A DNA stretch of 64,000 bases from Terana coerulea (taxonomy: Eukaryota > Basidiomycota > Agaricomycetes > Polyporales > Phanerochaetaceae), in the NCBI GenBank assembly GCA_024811115.1, contig JAKOGH010000851.1, positions 186,001 to 250,000 of the forward strand, given 5' to 3'. Position numbers and translations under genes: made by a program. Positions 23,102 through 36,136 of this stretch are shown in pieces. How positions within the stretch are numbered: position 1 is the first letter of the stretch; every line of letters starts with the position of its first letter. The notes beneath the pieces are model-generated. The model did no database searches and was not told the origin of the DNA. It saw only the letters and a program-made list of their open reading frames with translations.

Positions 23102-26100
23102 ATGGCGCCGGCACGGACTCGCGGGACAACAAGAAGATTAAGTGCAGTGGAAGAGATGGTGAAGGATTTGGAAGGGCCAGGGCCTGAACCTGAAGAATCA
23201 AGTACGAGCGGGAGCATGGTTGACGAAAAGCAGAGCCGTGCGTCGTCACCTTTCGAATCTCGGGGGTCTACTAACTTTACTATCACTCGCTCTCAATGCT
23301 TTCCTAGACTCTACACCTATCATTCATGAAGTGCAAGCGTCGGAATATGACCAAGAAGCCACCCAGCAGCCTCCCCTACCAGAATTCGACGACCCAAACC
23401 TTGACTGGAATACCACAGAGCTTGGTGTGTACCACGCTGCCTTTTTTGCCTTGCGAAATGAGACTACGGTCATTGACTACATGCTCGCTCCAACGCAGAG
23501 GATGACTCTCCATATCCCGAAGTACGCTCCGCCGTCGCCAATACAGACGACCCCAGCATGCCCGTCTGCACCCTCCGCGCATGGGTACTGGGTATCTTGT
23601 GGGCAATTTTGATACCAGGCCTGAACCAGTTTTTTCTTCTTTCGATATCCGAGTATCATTGTTGGCGGGGTGAGCCACCATACCAACTGTCCTTCCCCTT
23701 GGTGCTGAAAGGCATCCTAGATAGTGGCACAACTTCTCTCATTTCCGTTGGGCCGCCTCTGGGCGCGGATAGTTCCGGCGGTATCGCTCTTTGGCAAAAT
23801 ATCCCTGAACCCCGGGCCTTTCACGGTGAAGGAGCATGTTTTAATAACGATCATGGCAACTGTCGGGTATCAGAGTGCCTATGCTGTGAGTACCCCAGTC
23901 ATCGGTTTGCTTGGCTTCACTTCCTTCATCGCAACCCTGGTATCTGCCGTGACTTCATACATGCTGCCAAATTGCATTGTATCCCATATCTGACCCATGA
24001 ACATGACAGACGGACGTCATAGCAGTGCAACGCGTATTCTATAACCAGAGATACAGTTTTGCTTACCAGTGGATGATCGTCATGTCCACGCAGCTTGTGC
24101 GTGTTTCGCTGCTCATTGAGTGCGGCATTTCCTGACTGCGAGAGTAGATCGGGTTCTCCATGGGTGGTATCGCACGACGGTTCCTCGTCTCACCGCCGAG
24201 CATGATCTGGCCCGCTAATTTGGTCACATGTGCGCTCTTCAATACGTTGCACAGCCAATACTACGTCGGCATAGGTATAACTCCATCCTGTACATCGCCT
24301 TCTCGTGTTCTGATCGTTTGACTTACAGGCGCTAGGGCCGGAATGTCACGCGAGCGATTCTTCGTGTACATGTTTCTGGCGAGCTTCTCCTGGTACTTCG
24401 TGCCCGGCTATCTTTTCCAAGGTACGCTCCTAATGGCGTGCCTATCCGCCACAACCTGACCTTTGTGGTACCCGCAGCTCTGAGCGCATTAAACTGGGTC
24501 TGCTGGATAGTACCCAATAACGTCGCCGTCAACCAAATGTTTGGCTACTACTCAGGCCTCGGCATGTCCCTTATCACGTTCGATTGGAACCAGATTGCAT
24601 TCATCGGGAGTCCACTGGCATCACCCTGGTGGGCCGAGGCGAACGTCGCAGCCGGGTTTGTTGTGTTCTTTTGTGAGTGCTTGAGTCTACTTCGTCTATG
24701 CGGTTACTCATATTTTGGGCTCAGGGATCCTTGCCCCGGCCTTGTACTATACCAACACTTGGTACTCCAAGTACCTTCCAATGTCTTCAAGGACCTCATT
24801 TGACAATCAAGGGTACACGTATGACGTTCAGAGGATCATAAACAAGGAAGACAGTAGTTTCAATTCGCTCAAGTAAGCTTCCGTCGGTTAAGTCCGACTA
24901 TTTAATTTGACTGAGCATTACAGATATGAAGGCTACTCCCCGCTCTTCCTCAGCACCACATTCGCGATATCTTACGGCCTCAGTTTTGCATCTATCACCG
25001 GTACGCTTCATCTATCAGTAAATCTCATAGTAAGACTGGCTAAGAGAGGTTATGGTCTAGCTACACTCACTCACACTTTTCTCTTCTTCCGACGTCAAAT
25101 CGCTATATACGCACGCCGCTCACTCAGCGAGCAGCCCGATATCCACGCTCGCCTCATGTCTAAGTATAGGCAAGTGCCAGAGTGGTGGTACGGCTCCATC
25201 TTCGGTGGGTTCTTTTGGTACATGCATGGAGAAAAAGATGTCGCTGACTGGATTGTTCGTCGTATAAGTGTTGATGTTCATCTTTGGCGCGGTATCAATC
25301 GAGGTGTGGGACACGCAGTTCCCCGTATGGGCCTTTGTTCTCGCACTGGTACGGCACTGTATCCTTGTTCAACATGACTCATTGACGAATCTATTCCAGG
25401 CCATCTCCTTCGTCTACACTTTGCCGATTGGGCTTATCCAAGCTATTACTAACCAGCAGATTGGGCTGAACGTCATCACCGAGCTTGTCATCGGCTACTG
25501 CCTACCAGGCAAACCTGTGGCGATGATGATGTTCAAGACCTACGGGTATATCACCATGTCCCAGGCATTGATGTTCACTAGGTACGCCTCTACGTCTTCT
25601 CATGTCATAAATAACTCACTCACGCGACGCAACCAGCGATTTCAAGCTGGGCTGGTATATGAAGATTCCACCCATCCCCATGTTCTTCGCCCAGGTTGTC
25701 GCCACCATTATCGCAGGAACAGTTCAACTCCTCGTGCAATCCTGGATGTTCAGCAACATTCCTGACATGTGCACGCCGCGTCAACCGGACGGCTTCATCT
25801 GTCCGAGCACCGAGGTCTTCGGCACGGCGAGCATTGTTTGGGGTGTCATCGGGCCCTCCCGTCTCTTTTCGCCCGGCCAGCTGTACCACAGCCTGACGTA
25901 CTTCTTCCTACTCGGCGCGATCTGCCCCATCGCGACGTGGTTCCTTGTGAGGTGGTTCGGCCATCGCGACGGCTGGTTCTGGCTGCGATACGTCAACTGG
26001 CCAGTCATCTTCAATGGAACGGGCCTCATCCCACCGGCGAGCGCGGTCAACTATGTGACGTGGGCAATCGTGGGCTTCATTTTCAACTGGTGGGTCAGAC

Positions 26101-26447
26101 GGCGTTGGTTTTCGTGGTGGACCAAGTACAATTGTACGTGAGACTCGCTCTGTTGTTGGGCTTAGCTGACCATGTTTCCAATTCAGATGTCCTTTCGGCC
26201 GCCCTTGGACTCCGGTGTCGCTGTGTCGCTCGTGTTCATATTCTTCGTACTACAGTACCCTTCCCACGGAAGCATAGGGAAGAACACGGTGCTGAATTGG
26301 TGGGGCAACACTGTGTCATATAACAACGCGGACGGGGCTAATGCTCCTCTGTGGACGCTCCCTGATCCCCAAGCTACGTTTGGGTAAGTAATATGTTCTC
26401 TCCCCTCAGCTCGAAACTAAACATCATGTAGACCATCCTCATGGTGA
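23102..26447 (+). CDS. OPT-family oligopeptide transporter, two frame breaks
   Basis: Sixteen exons sum to 2,432 nt; removing two single bases gives 809 residues, normal for the family. Landmarks in order: SPYPEVRSAV, MPVCTLRAWVLG, the OPT motif SLNPGPFTVKEH, YQWMIVMSTQ, NWVCWIVPNN, IGYCLPGKPVAMMM, YMKIPPIPMFF, ALDSGVAVSLVFIF and the end FGPSSW. OPT proteins import tetra- and pentapeptides, glutathione or metal-siderophore complexes with protons across the plasma membrane; the cargo here is unknown. Frame breaks: one T too many in the T6 run at 23630-23635, which should give NQFFFFRYPS, and one extra base at 26202-26208 between VLSAAL and DSG. Both are single-base additions, so sequence error is likelier than a pseudogene, though a dead copy is possible. 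Confidence 0.88.
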
Positions 26448-26706
26448 ATATTATGGACTTTGCATCTCACGGATCGGGTATAGATGATCCCACCGTACCG
26501 CCGGTCCTATGTATCTAAGTATTTCGGTGCTTAATTTAGTCAGAATCGTACACCCTCGTTCTGTCCTATTGCTGTATCCTTGTTGTATAATGCTTTCTAT
26601 CATTGCAATATATTACATCTATTCAGAATGGTACCTGCTGCAGCATCCTTCTATGCCATATACCTTGAATGGAGCCCAGCTTCCCGTAGTCTCCCCGCTT
26701 GCATTT

Positions 26707-28745
26707 CTACAGCTTAGGACCTGTCTGCGATGGCATCTGCTGGTACGGGAACGAAGGATATCTTGGGCCATTGAAAGGCATTGAAGTCATAGGCAAGTTC
26801 AACCACGACGCCGCGACAGCGCCCGCACTACCTATGGTCGGCAGCGTGCCGTCGGATGAAGCCGGGCGAGTAGAAGAGGAGCCGGATACAACCTGCGCAT
26901 TTCGATCCAGCATTATTGAGTGCACCTAGACGGGAGAAAGGATGAGCTTCAGTAGATGACGGTCTGACATAGGCTTACCTGCATGCGTAGTCCGTGTATG
27001 ACGACACGTAGGCTCCTGATCTCCTCGTTCATCCTCATCGTCTCTGTCGCTAAACCCACGTCCTGTCGTCTTGCTAACGAGTCCACAGCACTGCTCAGCG
27101 TGACTATGCTTTCCCTCAGAGAAAGGAGGGTCCGATGAAGGGATGTACTGATGTTCAAGGGCGCCACCGCTGGTACGTGAGGCAGCGATGTCGAAGAAGA
27201 TGATTGGGATGGCAATGGTCCGGGGAGAGAAGAGCTGCCGCTCAACGACAAGTGCGGTATAGCTCCGTAAGGTAGATTGACGTGAAGGTCATGGTTGGGG
27301 TAGGCCTGAGACAAAGAATCAGATCGGGCATGTGAGGGTTGGAAAGCACCTGGAGGCTCGATTAGAGGTTCTGGCGAAAAAAGCACATTTTCGTGGTGTT
27401 CCACCAGTTCTCCGTCTCCGAAACCAGGAGTCTCCGACGTCAAGAGGAGGAAAGTACGACGCCAAGTCTATTGTATCCGCCTGAGAGCGCGAGCTTAATG
27501 CGGAGGCTGAATTGCTGGTGTTGGTCGGGCTTTGGTACGAGTTATTGGAGGGAGATGACGCGGAATAAACGACAGGCGGATACATATCTGACTGCGTGTT
27601 GTCGGTGTCCGTGTGAGGACTGCGCTGCGGTGGCTGGGACCGCCGACGTTCGGTGTGAATGGGTACTGAATCGGTGGTTATTCTCGAGCTGGATACGCAG
27701 GGCGTACCCGCACTGCGCTCGCTGGAGTACCACGGTCCCAGCACCCTCTTAACCTCTTCATTCTCGTGTTTCAGAACGCTGACCGTGCCTTCTAACACAT
27801 TGATTCTCTGCCTCAGTATGATGTTTTCGTTGGCAAGGCGTTCCGTCTTCGCAGAAGCAATAGAGAAGAAGCACTTGATGGCCTCATAGGAGCATGATGG
27901 CAAGTGTGAGGATGTCAGAAGATGGCGAGGCCCCATCCAGGGGCAGCCATTAGGAGATTGTGAGCAAGGAATAGTGGCGTCGGGGCAGATGGCGTGGTGT
28001 GCATCTTCCTCCACAGATGGTATGACTTGTGAGCAAGTGTGGCAAACTGTTCGTCTGGGGAGCTCCTGAAACAATATACCGTTCTCATCACTTCTGTCGT
28101 CGCGGAAGTTGTGAGAGGTGAGGACGACTTACGCTTTCTGCCTCTGCCTCTTCTGGAGATGACGTAAGAGCTGCGCAATGTATACCATGTTCCTCGTCCT
28201 TTCTCGCCACCAACTTCTCGCAAAGCCCCTCTTTGCATGGCACCTCTACATGCTGACAGCGATCCCTGAGATGTGATTCCAGTAACTGTCTTTGTGTACT
28301 GTATTGGCATCCGGCTTCTCGTTGAGGGCAAAAAACAAGCAACTCATCCACAAGCTGTTTATGAAGGTATTAGTGTCCTAGTCCCGGGTCAAGCCCAGAG
28401 ATGAGACAGACATACGTTTCTGACCAAGGGATCTGCCGGACTTAGATCGTTGATAGTCAGAGGGCAGCGATCTATCGGACAATGTCTCGACACTGCAAGA
28501 GCGGAGAGTATGCAGTCTCTGCAGAATGTATGGAAGCAGGTCCGAGCTTTGAGAGGTTCAGTGAAAGGAGTCCTAGAATAGTACTCAAGGCTCGAACGTT
28601 CTACCACACCAACTGCACGACGAAGACTGACCTGCAGATGCAACACACCTGAGCAAGGTTATATCAGAACATGACATCCGTGCCGTAGCTCTCAGATGCT
28701 CACCAGATTGTCGTTCGGAGTCTCTACATATAAATACGAGCTCAT
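26707..28745 (-). CDS. RING/TRAF-type zinc-finger protein with coiled coil
   Basis: Six exons on the complement: 28745-28704, 28648-28632, 28572-28416, 28354-28133, 28065-26979, 26925-26707. They give about 580 residues once one extra base is removed. The start MSSYLYVETPNDNLV leads into a RING finger: CCICR, then CFHTFCRDCI, then CPIDRCPL. TRAF-type zinc fingers follow (CPQREAGCQYS, CQHVEVPCKEGLC, CHTCSQVI, CPWMGPRHLL), then a coiled coil (ENIILRQRINVLEGTV), a Ser/Pro-rich region and a second coiled coil. Such proteins are probable E3 ubiquitin ligases. The second exon is only 17 nt and encodes the first cysteine pair of the RING. A frame shift of one base lies at about 27441-27451, between SYFPP and TSETPGFGDG. 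Confidence 0.85.
28632..28648 (-). other. 17 nt micro-exon of the RING/TRAF gene
   Basis: The seventeen bases encode V-C-C-I-C-R (last codon completed by the next exon), supplying the first Cys-x2-Cys zinc ligands of the RING finger. Flanking introns are about 55-60 nt with normal GT-AG ends. Confidence 0.82.
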
Positions 28746-29653
28746 GAGCGTGGTGGTGGCGCAGGTGAAAGCGAAAGGAGCTTGTGATTGCCGCAGTACC
28801 GGCCTGTTCAGGAAGGCAAATGCCGACGCCACAAAGAAGAGGTTAACCATATATGGCAGTTTCGCCCGAGAGGTTTCATGCTTTCCTGTGTCATGCAAGA
28901 TTTCAATTCAGGCTTGTGGGATTAGCTGCGACTTTTTACCTTATTCAAGGGAGTGCTCATTGCTATCATACCTAAGCGGCGGACTCAGATGTGGCATATA
29001 GAAAGAAGTAATAGTATACCGAGACACCGAGTATAACTTGAAATCAAATGAGCCAAGTATTTCGTCGGACGCCAGTAAGTCATTACTCCCCTTCACAAAA
29101 ACATTTTGACAGAAAAGAGTATAGTAAACCATGTTGATTTCTGTTACCAGTATAACGTCTACCGTGGACTATAGCTCGACACTCGATCCCCTGCTTTACT
29201 TAGTAGTATGCATATGCAAGTGTTTCAAATAGTGACTGTTGCTGTGCTTACGAGAAACGCCAAGCGAGCGATGTAGCGTTAAACCTTGACTAAATATTTT
29301 ACACCTCAGCTTCATTTGTTTTAGTGGATGGCTACAGAGAAGTGACTCACAGAATGTCAATAGTTACTTACAGTATTCCAGCCCGGAGGCCCGCGGCGCC
29401 GCCGGAGCCTACTCCGAGTCGGAGGGCGCGCCGAGGCAAAGCGCTCAGGCTGTGTTGTCATAGACGCTGACGGGGAATTGATCGAGTACGAAATCTCAGT
29501 CAACGCCGTGTGCCAAGGTCGCGTTCACCCCCTCCTCCATCCCACACCTGGCTGCTCACGACCTCGCTCGTACAGGAGCAAACCTCCCTGGTGGATTGTT
29601 TGCAGCGGTTTTGGCTCTGAATCCTACGCTTATCTCGTGTGACTTCGTGAAGT
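28746..29653. promoter_or_regulatory. Divergent promoter region between the RING gene and RICTOR
   Basis: About 900 bases separate two genes transcribed away from each other, so both promoters must lie here. No coding frame is supported. The part near 29380-29430 is strongly GC-rich (cccggaggcccgcggcgccgcc), unlike the AT-rich 29000-29350. I could not assign a specific binding site. Confidence 0.45.
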
Positions 29654-32600
29654 ATGCCGCTACCAGCAATCCTCGATCACCGCGACCGTAACACCCACAA
29701 ATCCCGAGGTAGCGATGGGGCGGCCTCCATCTCTTCCAATGTCGCTGCGCCCACCGTAGTATCCACTATTGCCATAGGAACAACCTTGGTCGACCCTGAG
29801 CAGGAAGGAGGAGAGCAGAGAAATCTGGATCCGGCACGTATTCAATTCATGATCGGCTCGCGGCGTCATATTGACAGCAGTGCGTCCGTTCAGCTGCAAA
29901 CTTTGAATAGCCAGCTTCAAGTCGAAAATCGTATCAGGGAAGGAGCAGAGAATCTTCTACAGATGCCGCTCGACGTATGTCACATCGTTACGGTCGTGAT
30001 TTTAGCGCTACTAAACCTTCGTCTAGGACATCCTACGTCTTCAGGTAGAGGAGGAGTTGGACATGGCTAGGAATAAGATTGGTGCTATAAATAAGAAAAT
30101 TGAGGCATGTGAGTGTTGTCAACACCTCTGCATCTGATTCTACTCATGCGTTCAAGATAATACACGGGGGGCACGGAAGGCCGTCAATGGCGCAGAGGGT
30201 TCGAAGCGAAAGTTCACGGGGCATCCTTTGCCTCTGCAGCCTGCGCGCAAAGGCAGGGACGAGACGGAAGAGCGAGGTGTGTTTCTAAGCTACAACCACT
30301 ATGAATGATGATGAACAGTTGCAGAGGACTTTCGAACTGCGCTACAGCAAGCCAGCAATCTCATTCGTACCTTGCACAAGCTTGCTAGCCATGGCAGCAC
30401 ACAGTCGCCTCCTCACTCACCTTCAATCTCACCTTCTTCCTCAAGTACCCCTGTTGGAGCTGCTGGCGCGGATGTCAGCCGTATACGGGTGGAGGCAATG
30501 ATGCAATTGACGAATGTACTACAGAGGAATCTTCGCGTCCGCTATGAAATTAACATTCCTGATGTAGTTCAAGCGTAAGCACCCCCGAAAGTTATTTTGC
30601 ACTGGCTCATGACTTGCTGTATATTTCAGTATCACTCCAGCTCTTTCGGATCGAGCCAGTAAACATAGTCGAGCCATAGCATACCGACTTATTCGACATA
30701 TGCTGGTCAATCCGCAGTCCGTGGAAAAGCTACAAGAGCAAACTCTGGATTGGTACATTGTCAAGTATGTCCTCGCAATCTAGTAGAAGCGGGTTATGCC
30801 CATTCCATAAATTGCAGGTCTCTCGCTCGGGACAGCAAGCACGCCATTGAAAAGGAGCAAGTGATCAAGCTCATACGTGCGATTGTTGAGATTGGGTCTT
30901 CACGTCGTGGGCCTGGTGCTGCGGTTGGCTGTGGGACGGTGCCACTCTCAGAACCAGTGATGCGCGCTTTCATGGCCATAGCCGAGAGCCCAGATGAGGC
31001 TTTCAAGCTCATCTGTTTACAGACATTGACTGAAATCTGTGCGTGAACCCTTTTCAGCGTCACGCCCTGCGCTGACCACCGATGAAACGTCGCAGTACTC
31101 ATTGATGTATCCTTGGTGGCGCGCACGGGCGGCATTCGACTATTGCTACACGCACTGGCAGAAGGGCCGCTTGAAATGGCCCCTATCATCTCCTCGGCAT
31201 TTTTGTACATCGCAGATTCGCCACGAACAAGGGCATATCTTCATCCCGGGACCGACCTCGAGGTAGTTGACAGGAAATCCTTTGTGCGTACAGCTGATGA
31301 CAATATTTTCTCAGATGGCACTATCTGGGGTAACGGACGCGTATGGTAAAGGTCCCGAACATGCCGACCGAATGCGAGCCACCACAAAGGTCATAGTGTC
31401 GATGCTCCGGACGTGGAGTGGTACGTGTCCAGCCTCGCGCTCGCAATTGACACAGCTCTAACGGCGTCCCAGGCCTATTGTACTTCTGCGTCAACGAAAA
31501 GATTGCTCTTCATGCAGTGGTTGATGGCCTTCGAATACCGTCGCTTCAAACCAGAGTGAGACAAACTTTGTCCGTATACTCTGCATCTGATTGAAAACTC
31601 GCACAGGAAATAATCTTGGACATGTTGTTTGACCTTTTCAACATAAAACCTCCAGAGTGGCACCAGGCATTCATCGACGGGCGACGTCTCACAAGTATGT
31701 TTTTCCATACTCTATGGCTTTCAATTTTTATATTCTGCATACAGTATATCGCAAGGCACGACAAACTCTTCCCAAGAAACCATTCGAGATACCTCAAAAG
31801 CAACATGACGCGCTCAAGCTGACGGACCAGTATATTGCTTTACTAATCCTGGTTTTTAATAGTGCTGGGTTGATGGACGTGAGCCATCTTACATCGGTTT
31901 GCCCTGGTTATCCGAACTTAAATCTCTCGGTACAGGCTCTAACGTGCATGTTGGAAGAGAGGACAACGGAGGAAGTTCCTGCGAACACCAACTTATCCCG
32001 GAAAGCAACGCTCCTCGTAGCCGAAATTCTGCATACGGCCAATCGTGTACTGCCATTGTCTATTGCAGCAAAGATACAGGTTAGATTCGCGGTAATAGTG
32101 CCCTGCGTGGCATGTAACTAATGTCTCTTAGGCACTACCTCGTGTGTTTACCCTAGCTTCTGACTATGAGCACGGTGAAAGTCGTGTCGTCGGTGCCTCA
32201 GCCCTGTCCGCCATTGATAGTTTCAATCGTCACCGAACGCGGGCGCAACCAACAGCTGTCAAGGATACTTCTCGGCCGAGGTGGGCATCGTTACCTCGGG
32301 CGCTGTGTGCTACCTCACTGAACACCTCCAGGGCAAACTCTGTTGAAGACGCCCTTCGGCGTGGCCAAAAGACCATCGAGCACGCTAAGATCAAGCAAGG
32401 CATGCAGATAGACGACAAGGCGTTCCAAGCCCTTCTCCTAGATAGTCAAGTTATGGCAACTAAGGATCAAACCAAGTGGCACTACGACATGCTGCAAGAC
32501 CTGGTGGAAGGTCCGCTTCTGAACCCGAAGCGTATGGAGGAGGCCATCAAGGTGACCAGATATACGAAGAAGCTTATGTCGTTCTTCCATCCATTCCAGC

Positions 32601-34974
32601 ATCGATTCTCAGACTTGGCCAAGTCGAAGCCGAACATCCGATGGATCAAGCTCGGATGTCTGCTGCTGACCGCCTTGTTAGCCAGTTCCGAGGGCATTAG
32701 GTTCCTGCATGAAGACGAGTTTCTATCGCAAATTGTCAAATGTTTCGCCCAGCTAGACCCTGTGAGCATATCCACCTCAGTTCCATTTCCCGAAGCTCAG
32801 TCTTACGTCCTTCTATCAGTTGAATGCTGCACAGAGTCAAGAAGCAGTGATGTCAAAGAAGCGCATGCAAGAAACTCTGACGCACGGGTACTTCGAAATG
32901 TTGGGCACGCTCAGTAAGCGCAAGGAAGGCCTAGAGTATGCACAACCGTCTCTATTGAACTCGCCTCGCGATCTCTAAACACCGCATTACAGGCTCCTCG
33001 AAAAGTTCAAACTCTTCACCGCCTTTTACCACCTTACTGAACTGCGAAACCGCGAAGACTTGACCAAGGCCATGATTGAAACGCTTGATTACTCAATGTG
33101 AGCTTTTCCGATCGTCCAAAACAATGATTAATGATATCTCTTACAGCGAGGGCCATTCGAGAATAGTATTGGCCAAAGCCTTGACGTCAAGCTACCAGGT
33201 ATGGAGCCTTTTCCTTATACAATCGGCGCTATTCACGCTGTCTGGCAGGATATTAGACTGTTTGCTACGAATCACCTTGGCGAGCTCGTCCGAGGCAGCT
33301 CACAAGCTATTGTATGGGCCCTGCGGCTATTACTCACGCAACTCTACGATGCGGACGTGATCGTGCAGGAAGCCGCGGTCAGATATCTCGAGGAGGCGTG
33401 TGAGTCACATGATGTCTTGCAGATAGTGGTGGAGATGCATCCGACACTGGAGCATCTGGGAGATATCGGACATCCTCTGCTACTGAAGTGGGTGAGGCTC
33501 TTGCGAGCACGATGTTGTATGCTCACCAGAACATTCTCCAGGTTCATGTCTACCACCCTTGGATTCCGATACCTTTACGCTGCGGACTACATCGACCGTG
33601 AGATGGACACTTGGTTTCACGTACGTTGCAAGACTGCGATCTTTTGTGCATGTGCTTATTTACTGAGTTCAGGAGCGAAATCTGCACTACGTCGTGCACA
33701 TTGAAGTCTTCCTTGCTAAGGCGTTCGGGTTCACGCCCACAGACACTACTGACGACGAGAACATGTATGGTGTCAACTCTTCACTCGCCATCAGCTGCTC
33801 ACTGTGGAATAGGGCCGAGACTACCCTTCCCTCACATTTCTATGGGGTTATGGCAAAGACAGAGCTGGGCTGCCAAGTGCTACAAGAGAAGGGGCACTTC
33901 TCCGAGTTCGCCCAGTTCATCCGCAGACATGGACTGGAGAGCGAAGACCAAGACCTTATTTTGAAGCTGAAGAGTGTTCTATGGGCGGTGGTGAGTAAAA
34001 CTCCGTAAATAAGTTGTGTGGACCACTCAAGTACACACAGGGCAACATCGCGTCAACGGAACGTGGTTTACCTTTCTTGGAGGAGGAGGACATCATACCC
34101 GCAATACTGGAGGTCGCGGAGCAATCTTTGGTATTATCCGTCCGAGGGTATGTACTAGACTCCACAATAGCCAATCACCAATAACCGTGTCATAGAACCT
34201 GCTTCTTCGTCCTCGGTCTTATCTCGTCAACTCCTCAAGGGGCGGAAGTACTTGATGACCACCACTGGGAAGCGACCTTATCCCCTCTCGGCATGCCCAC
34301 CGGGTTGTGTGTGCCTGCCAACATTGAACACTTTGTCTCAGTGCGTTCTTATTGACGCGAGCTCGAAGGGCATTGCTGATACACACCATAGATACCGCCT
34401 TGGGAGCCAACCATGGAGCCAGAAGACGCCAAGGATCGCCTGGAAGCCCCAAGCTCGGAAGAGGAGAACGAGGTGTTGACCGCCATCTACAATCTGGCGA
34501 ACACTGTTGTCGCCAATGCCGCCTCACGAACACTCGCTCGGTGTGTTTCTCCATTTAAACCGCTTCTTCATATGCTTAGACGGCTATACCTGCAGTATGA
34601 AAGCACGACCAAAGTACAAGCACATTTTCACCTCAACAAGCATGCTCTATCGCGCGTTGCACGCAATATCCTCGCAACGGTACCGCTTGCCAGTGCGACG
34701 ATATATACTGGACCTGTTCACCATTGAATTGGACGACCACATCGTGAGAAAACTCCACGAACACGCAATCAAGCTCAGAGTGAAGGGAACCCCAGGAGAC
34801 GTCACTGCTCGGGCGTCGCGGGTCATGAGTGTGGTGGGCAAATCTGTCCCGCGACACCGTCGGATATCGGACAGCGATGGCGAGTCGATGTCGGAGGACG
34901 AGGACCCACCAGAAACAAAGAAACATCCAGTGATTAAGACTCGGCCTCAGAGCCAGATTGTAGGATTTTCATGA
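29654..34974 (+). CDS. TORC2 scaffold subunit RICTOR (Ste16/Avo3 homologue)
   Basis: A gene of more than twenty exons encoding roughly 1,350 residues, with every junction I traced in frame. The N-terminus has an HR1-like coiled coil (DILRLQVEEELDMARNKIGAI). Armadillo-like repeats follow: HSRAIAYRLIRHMLVN, EPVMRAFMAIAESPDEAFK, GTDLEMALSGVTDAYGKG, PEWHQAFIDGRRLT. The conserved middle (FTLASDYEHGESRVVG, RANSVEDALRRGQ, IEGPLLNPKR-like, FFHPFQHRFSDL, PNIRWIKLGC) and FMSTTLGFRYL complete the diagnosis. RICTOR holds the TOR kinase in complex 2, controlling actin, sphingolipid synthesis and membrane stress through YPK1-type kinases. A basic, acidic-Ser tail ends at QIVGFS. The intron within 32279-32329 (51 nt) lacks an in-frame stop. 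It was removed because its loss gives the family sequence R-A-N-S-V-E-D. Confidence 0.93.
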
Positions 34975-35200
34975 CAGTTTCCAAGCCTTTCACGACTTGT
35001 CCATGGTTCCCTTCTCAGTTCATACCGTCTCCACAACTTCTACAACTTTGGTTTCCAGCTATCTTGCATATGTACTCACCTGCATTATTGTATGTATATA
35101 CCACATCATTGACCGACGCAAAACACAGCGGAGCCATGTCATAACATTGTGCAAGGAACCGCAGTCTGGTATAATAGGGCGCATGAGACTACAAACGAAT

Positions 35201-35928
35201 CTACTTAGTTCGGCAGATGCGTAGCTTGTTGGGCTTGTACACGTAGTTCTCGGCGTAGTTCTTAGGAGGGATCCTGGTGACTTCCGATCTCTGACTGCAC
35301 CAATAATTAGCATCTTGGGTTGGCCTCGGGAGGTCAAGTAAACCACGTACACATAGTAATCCCATCCTAAGTTATGTTATTAGGGTCAACGAATGGATTG
35401 AGATTAAATTGCTACTGACCTTGCTTCTCCGCGAAATGAACAGCATCCTCCTTGCTCTTGAAGGACAACCGAGTGCCTTGCATGTAGTCGGCACTGCTCA
35501 CCTGCATAAGCACGGATATTTGACAGTTTGAAACACTACTCACGAACTGGCCCATCCCATGAGCGGGTTCTCCCAGCGACCACCACCCTGCAAGATTTCC
35601 CAGTCGATCCTCCAGCGGTTGGACTTGCCGCTTCCGCTTTGTGTAGTGCTCCGGGTGGGTTGGAAGATACGCACGGGCCGGTTACGGAGCTCAGCTTTGT
35701 TGTGAAGGCGTTAACCTGGGATACACGATGCCTCGACGTGGAGACATACAAGGAGCACCACTAATCATCTCTGCAGTAACAACTTCGGTTGCAGGGGCTT
35801 CGGGAACGACGTCTGCAGGCGGGCGCTGCGAGATAGAGGCAGTCGGCCCCTCATTGAGTATACATCCTGGCCCTAATCTGGGTCAGAGGCCGGGCCAGGG
35901 CTTGTCGACATGGTCGAAGTAAAGACAT
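35201..35928 (-). CDS. NDUFS4: NADH dehydrogenase (complex I) 18-21 kDa subunit, NDUFS4
   Basis: Five exons on the complement: 35928-35750, 35694-35544, 35493-35420, 35366-35351, 35294-35201. The start MSLLRPCRQALARPLTQI is a typical mitochondrial presequence. Diagnostic segments follow: GAPSELRNRPVRIFQPTR, SNRWRIDWEILQGGGRWENP, MGWASSADYMQGTRLSF, AVHFAEKQGWDYYV, PPKNYAENYVYKPNKLRI, ending CRTK. This accessory subunit stabilises the NADH-oxidising arm of complex I in the inner mitochondrial membrane. Exon 4 is only 16 nt. From the presequence to GPTASISQ the frame shifts by one base at about 35850-35856 (a surplus base near caatgag), so the genomic frame would stop early. With that base removed the protein is about 170 residues, as expected. 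Confidence 0.93.
35351..35366 (-). other. 16 nt micro-exon of NDUFS4
   Basis: The sixteen bases encode G-W-D-Y-Y-V, with the first and last codons split by introns. The residues match the conserved QGWDYYV of NDUFS4, so the exon is real and not a modelling artefact. Confidence 0.85.
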
Positions 35929-36136
35929 GGTGGAGGGAGACTGAGTGCAAGCTGGAACGCCGTGCCCTCGGGCCAGTCCGTGACCCGGATTGGTTCGGTT
36001 GGTTTGATCGGTGAGCTGACAGAACCAAACTGGCGGACATGTCTCGCGTGGTCTAAGCCATCAAGAAGGTGGTGGGGAACACCTCTTTCCCTGGGCTGAC
36101 CTTGTCCTCTCCCATGCTGCAGCGTGCTCAAGGAGA

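Noticed and set aside
22707..23141. 144-codon frame directly upstream of the OPT transporter
   Set aside because: No domain, and it runs into the transporter start in a different frame; probably leader sequence.
23630..23640. Programmed ribosomal frameshift at the T6 run
   Set aside because: The same kind of break occurs in many unrelated genes here and none shows a conserved slippery site with a downstream structure.
23102..26447. OPT gene as a pseudogene
   Set aside because: Two one-base additions fit the same error pattern seen in essential genes of this window; all other features are intact. Kept as an alternative.
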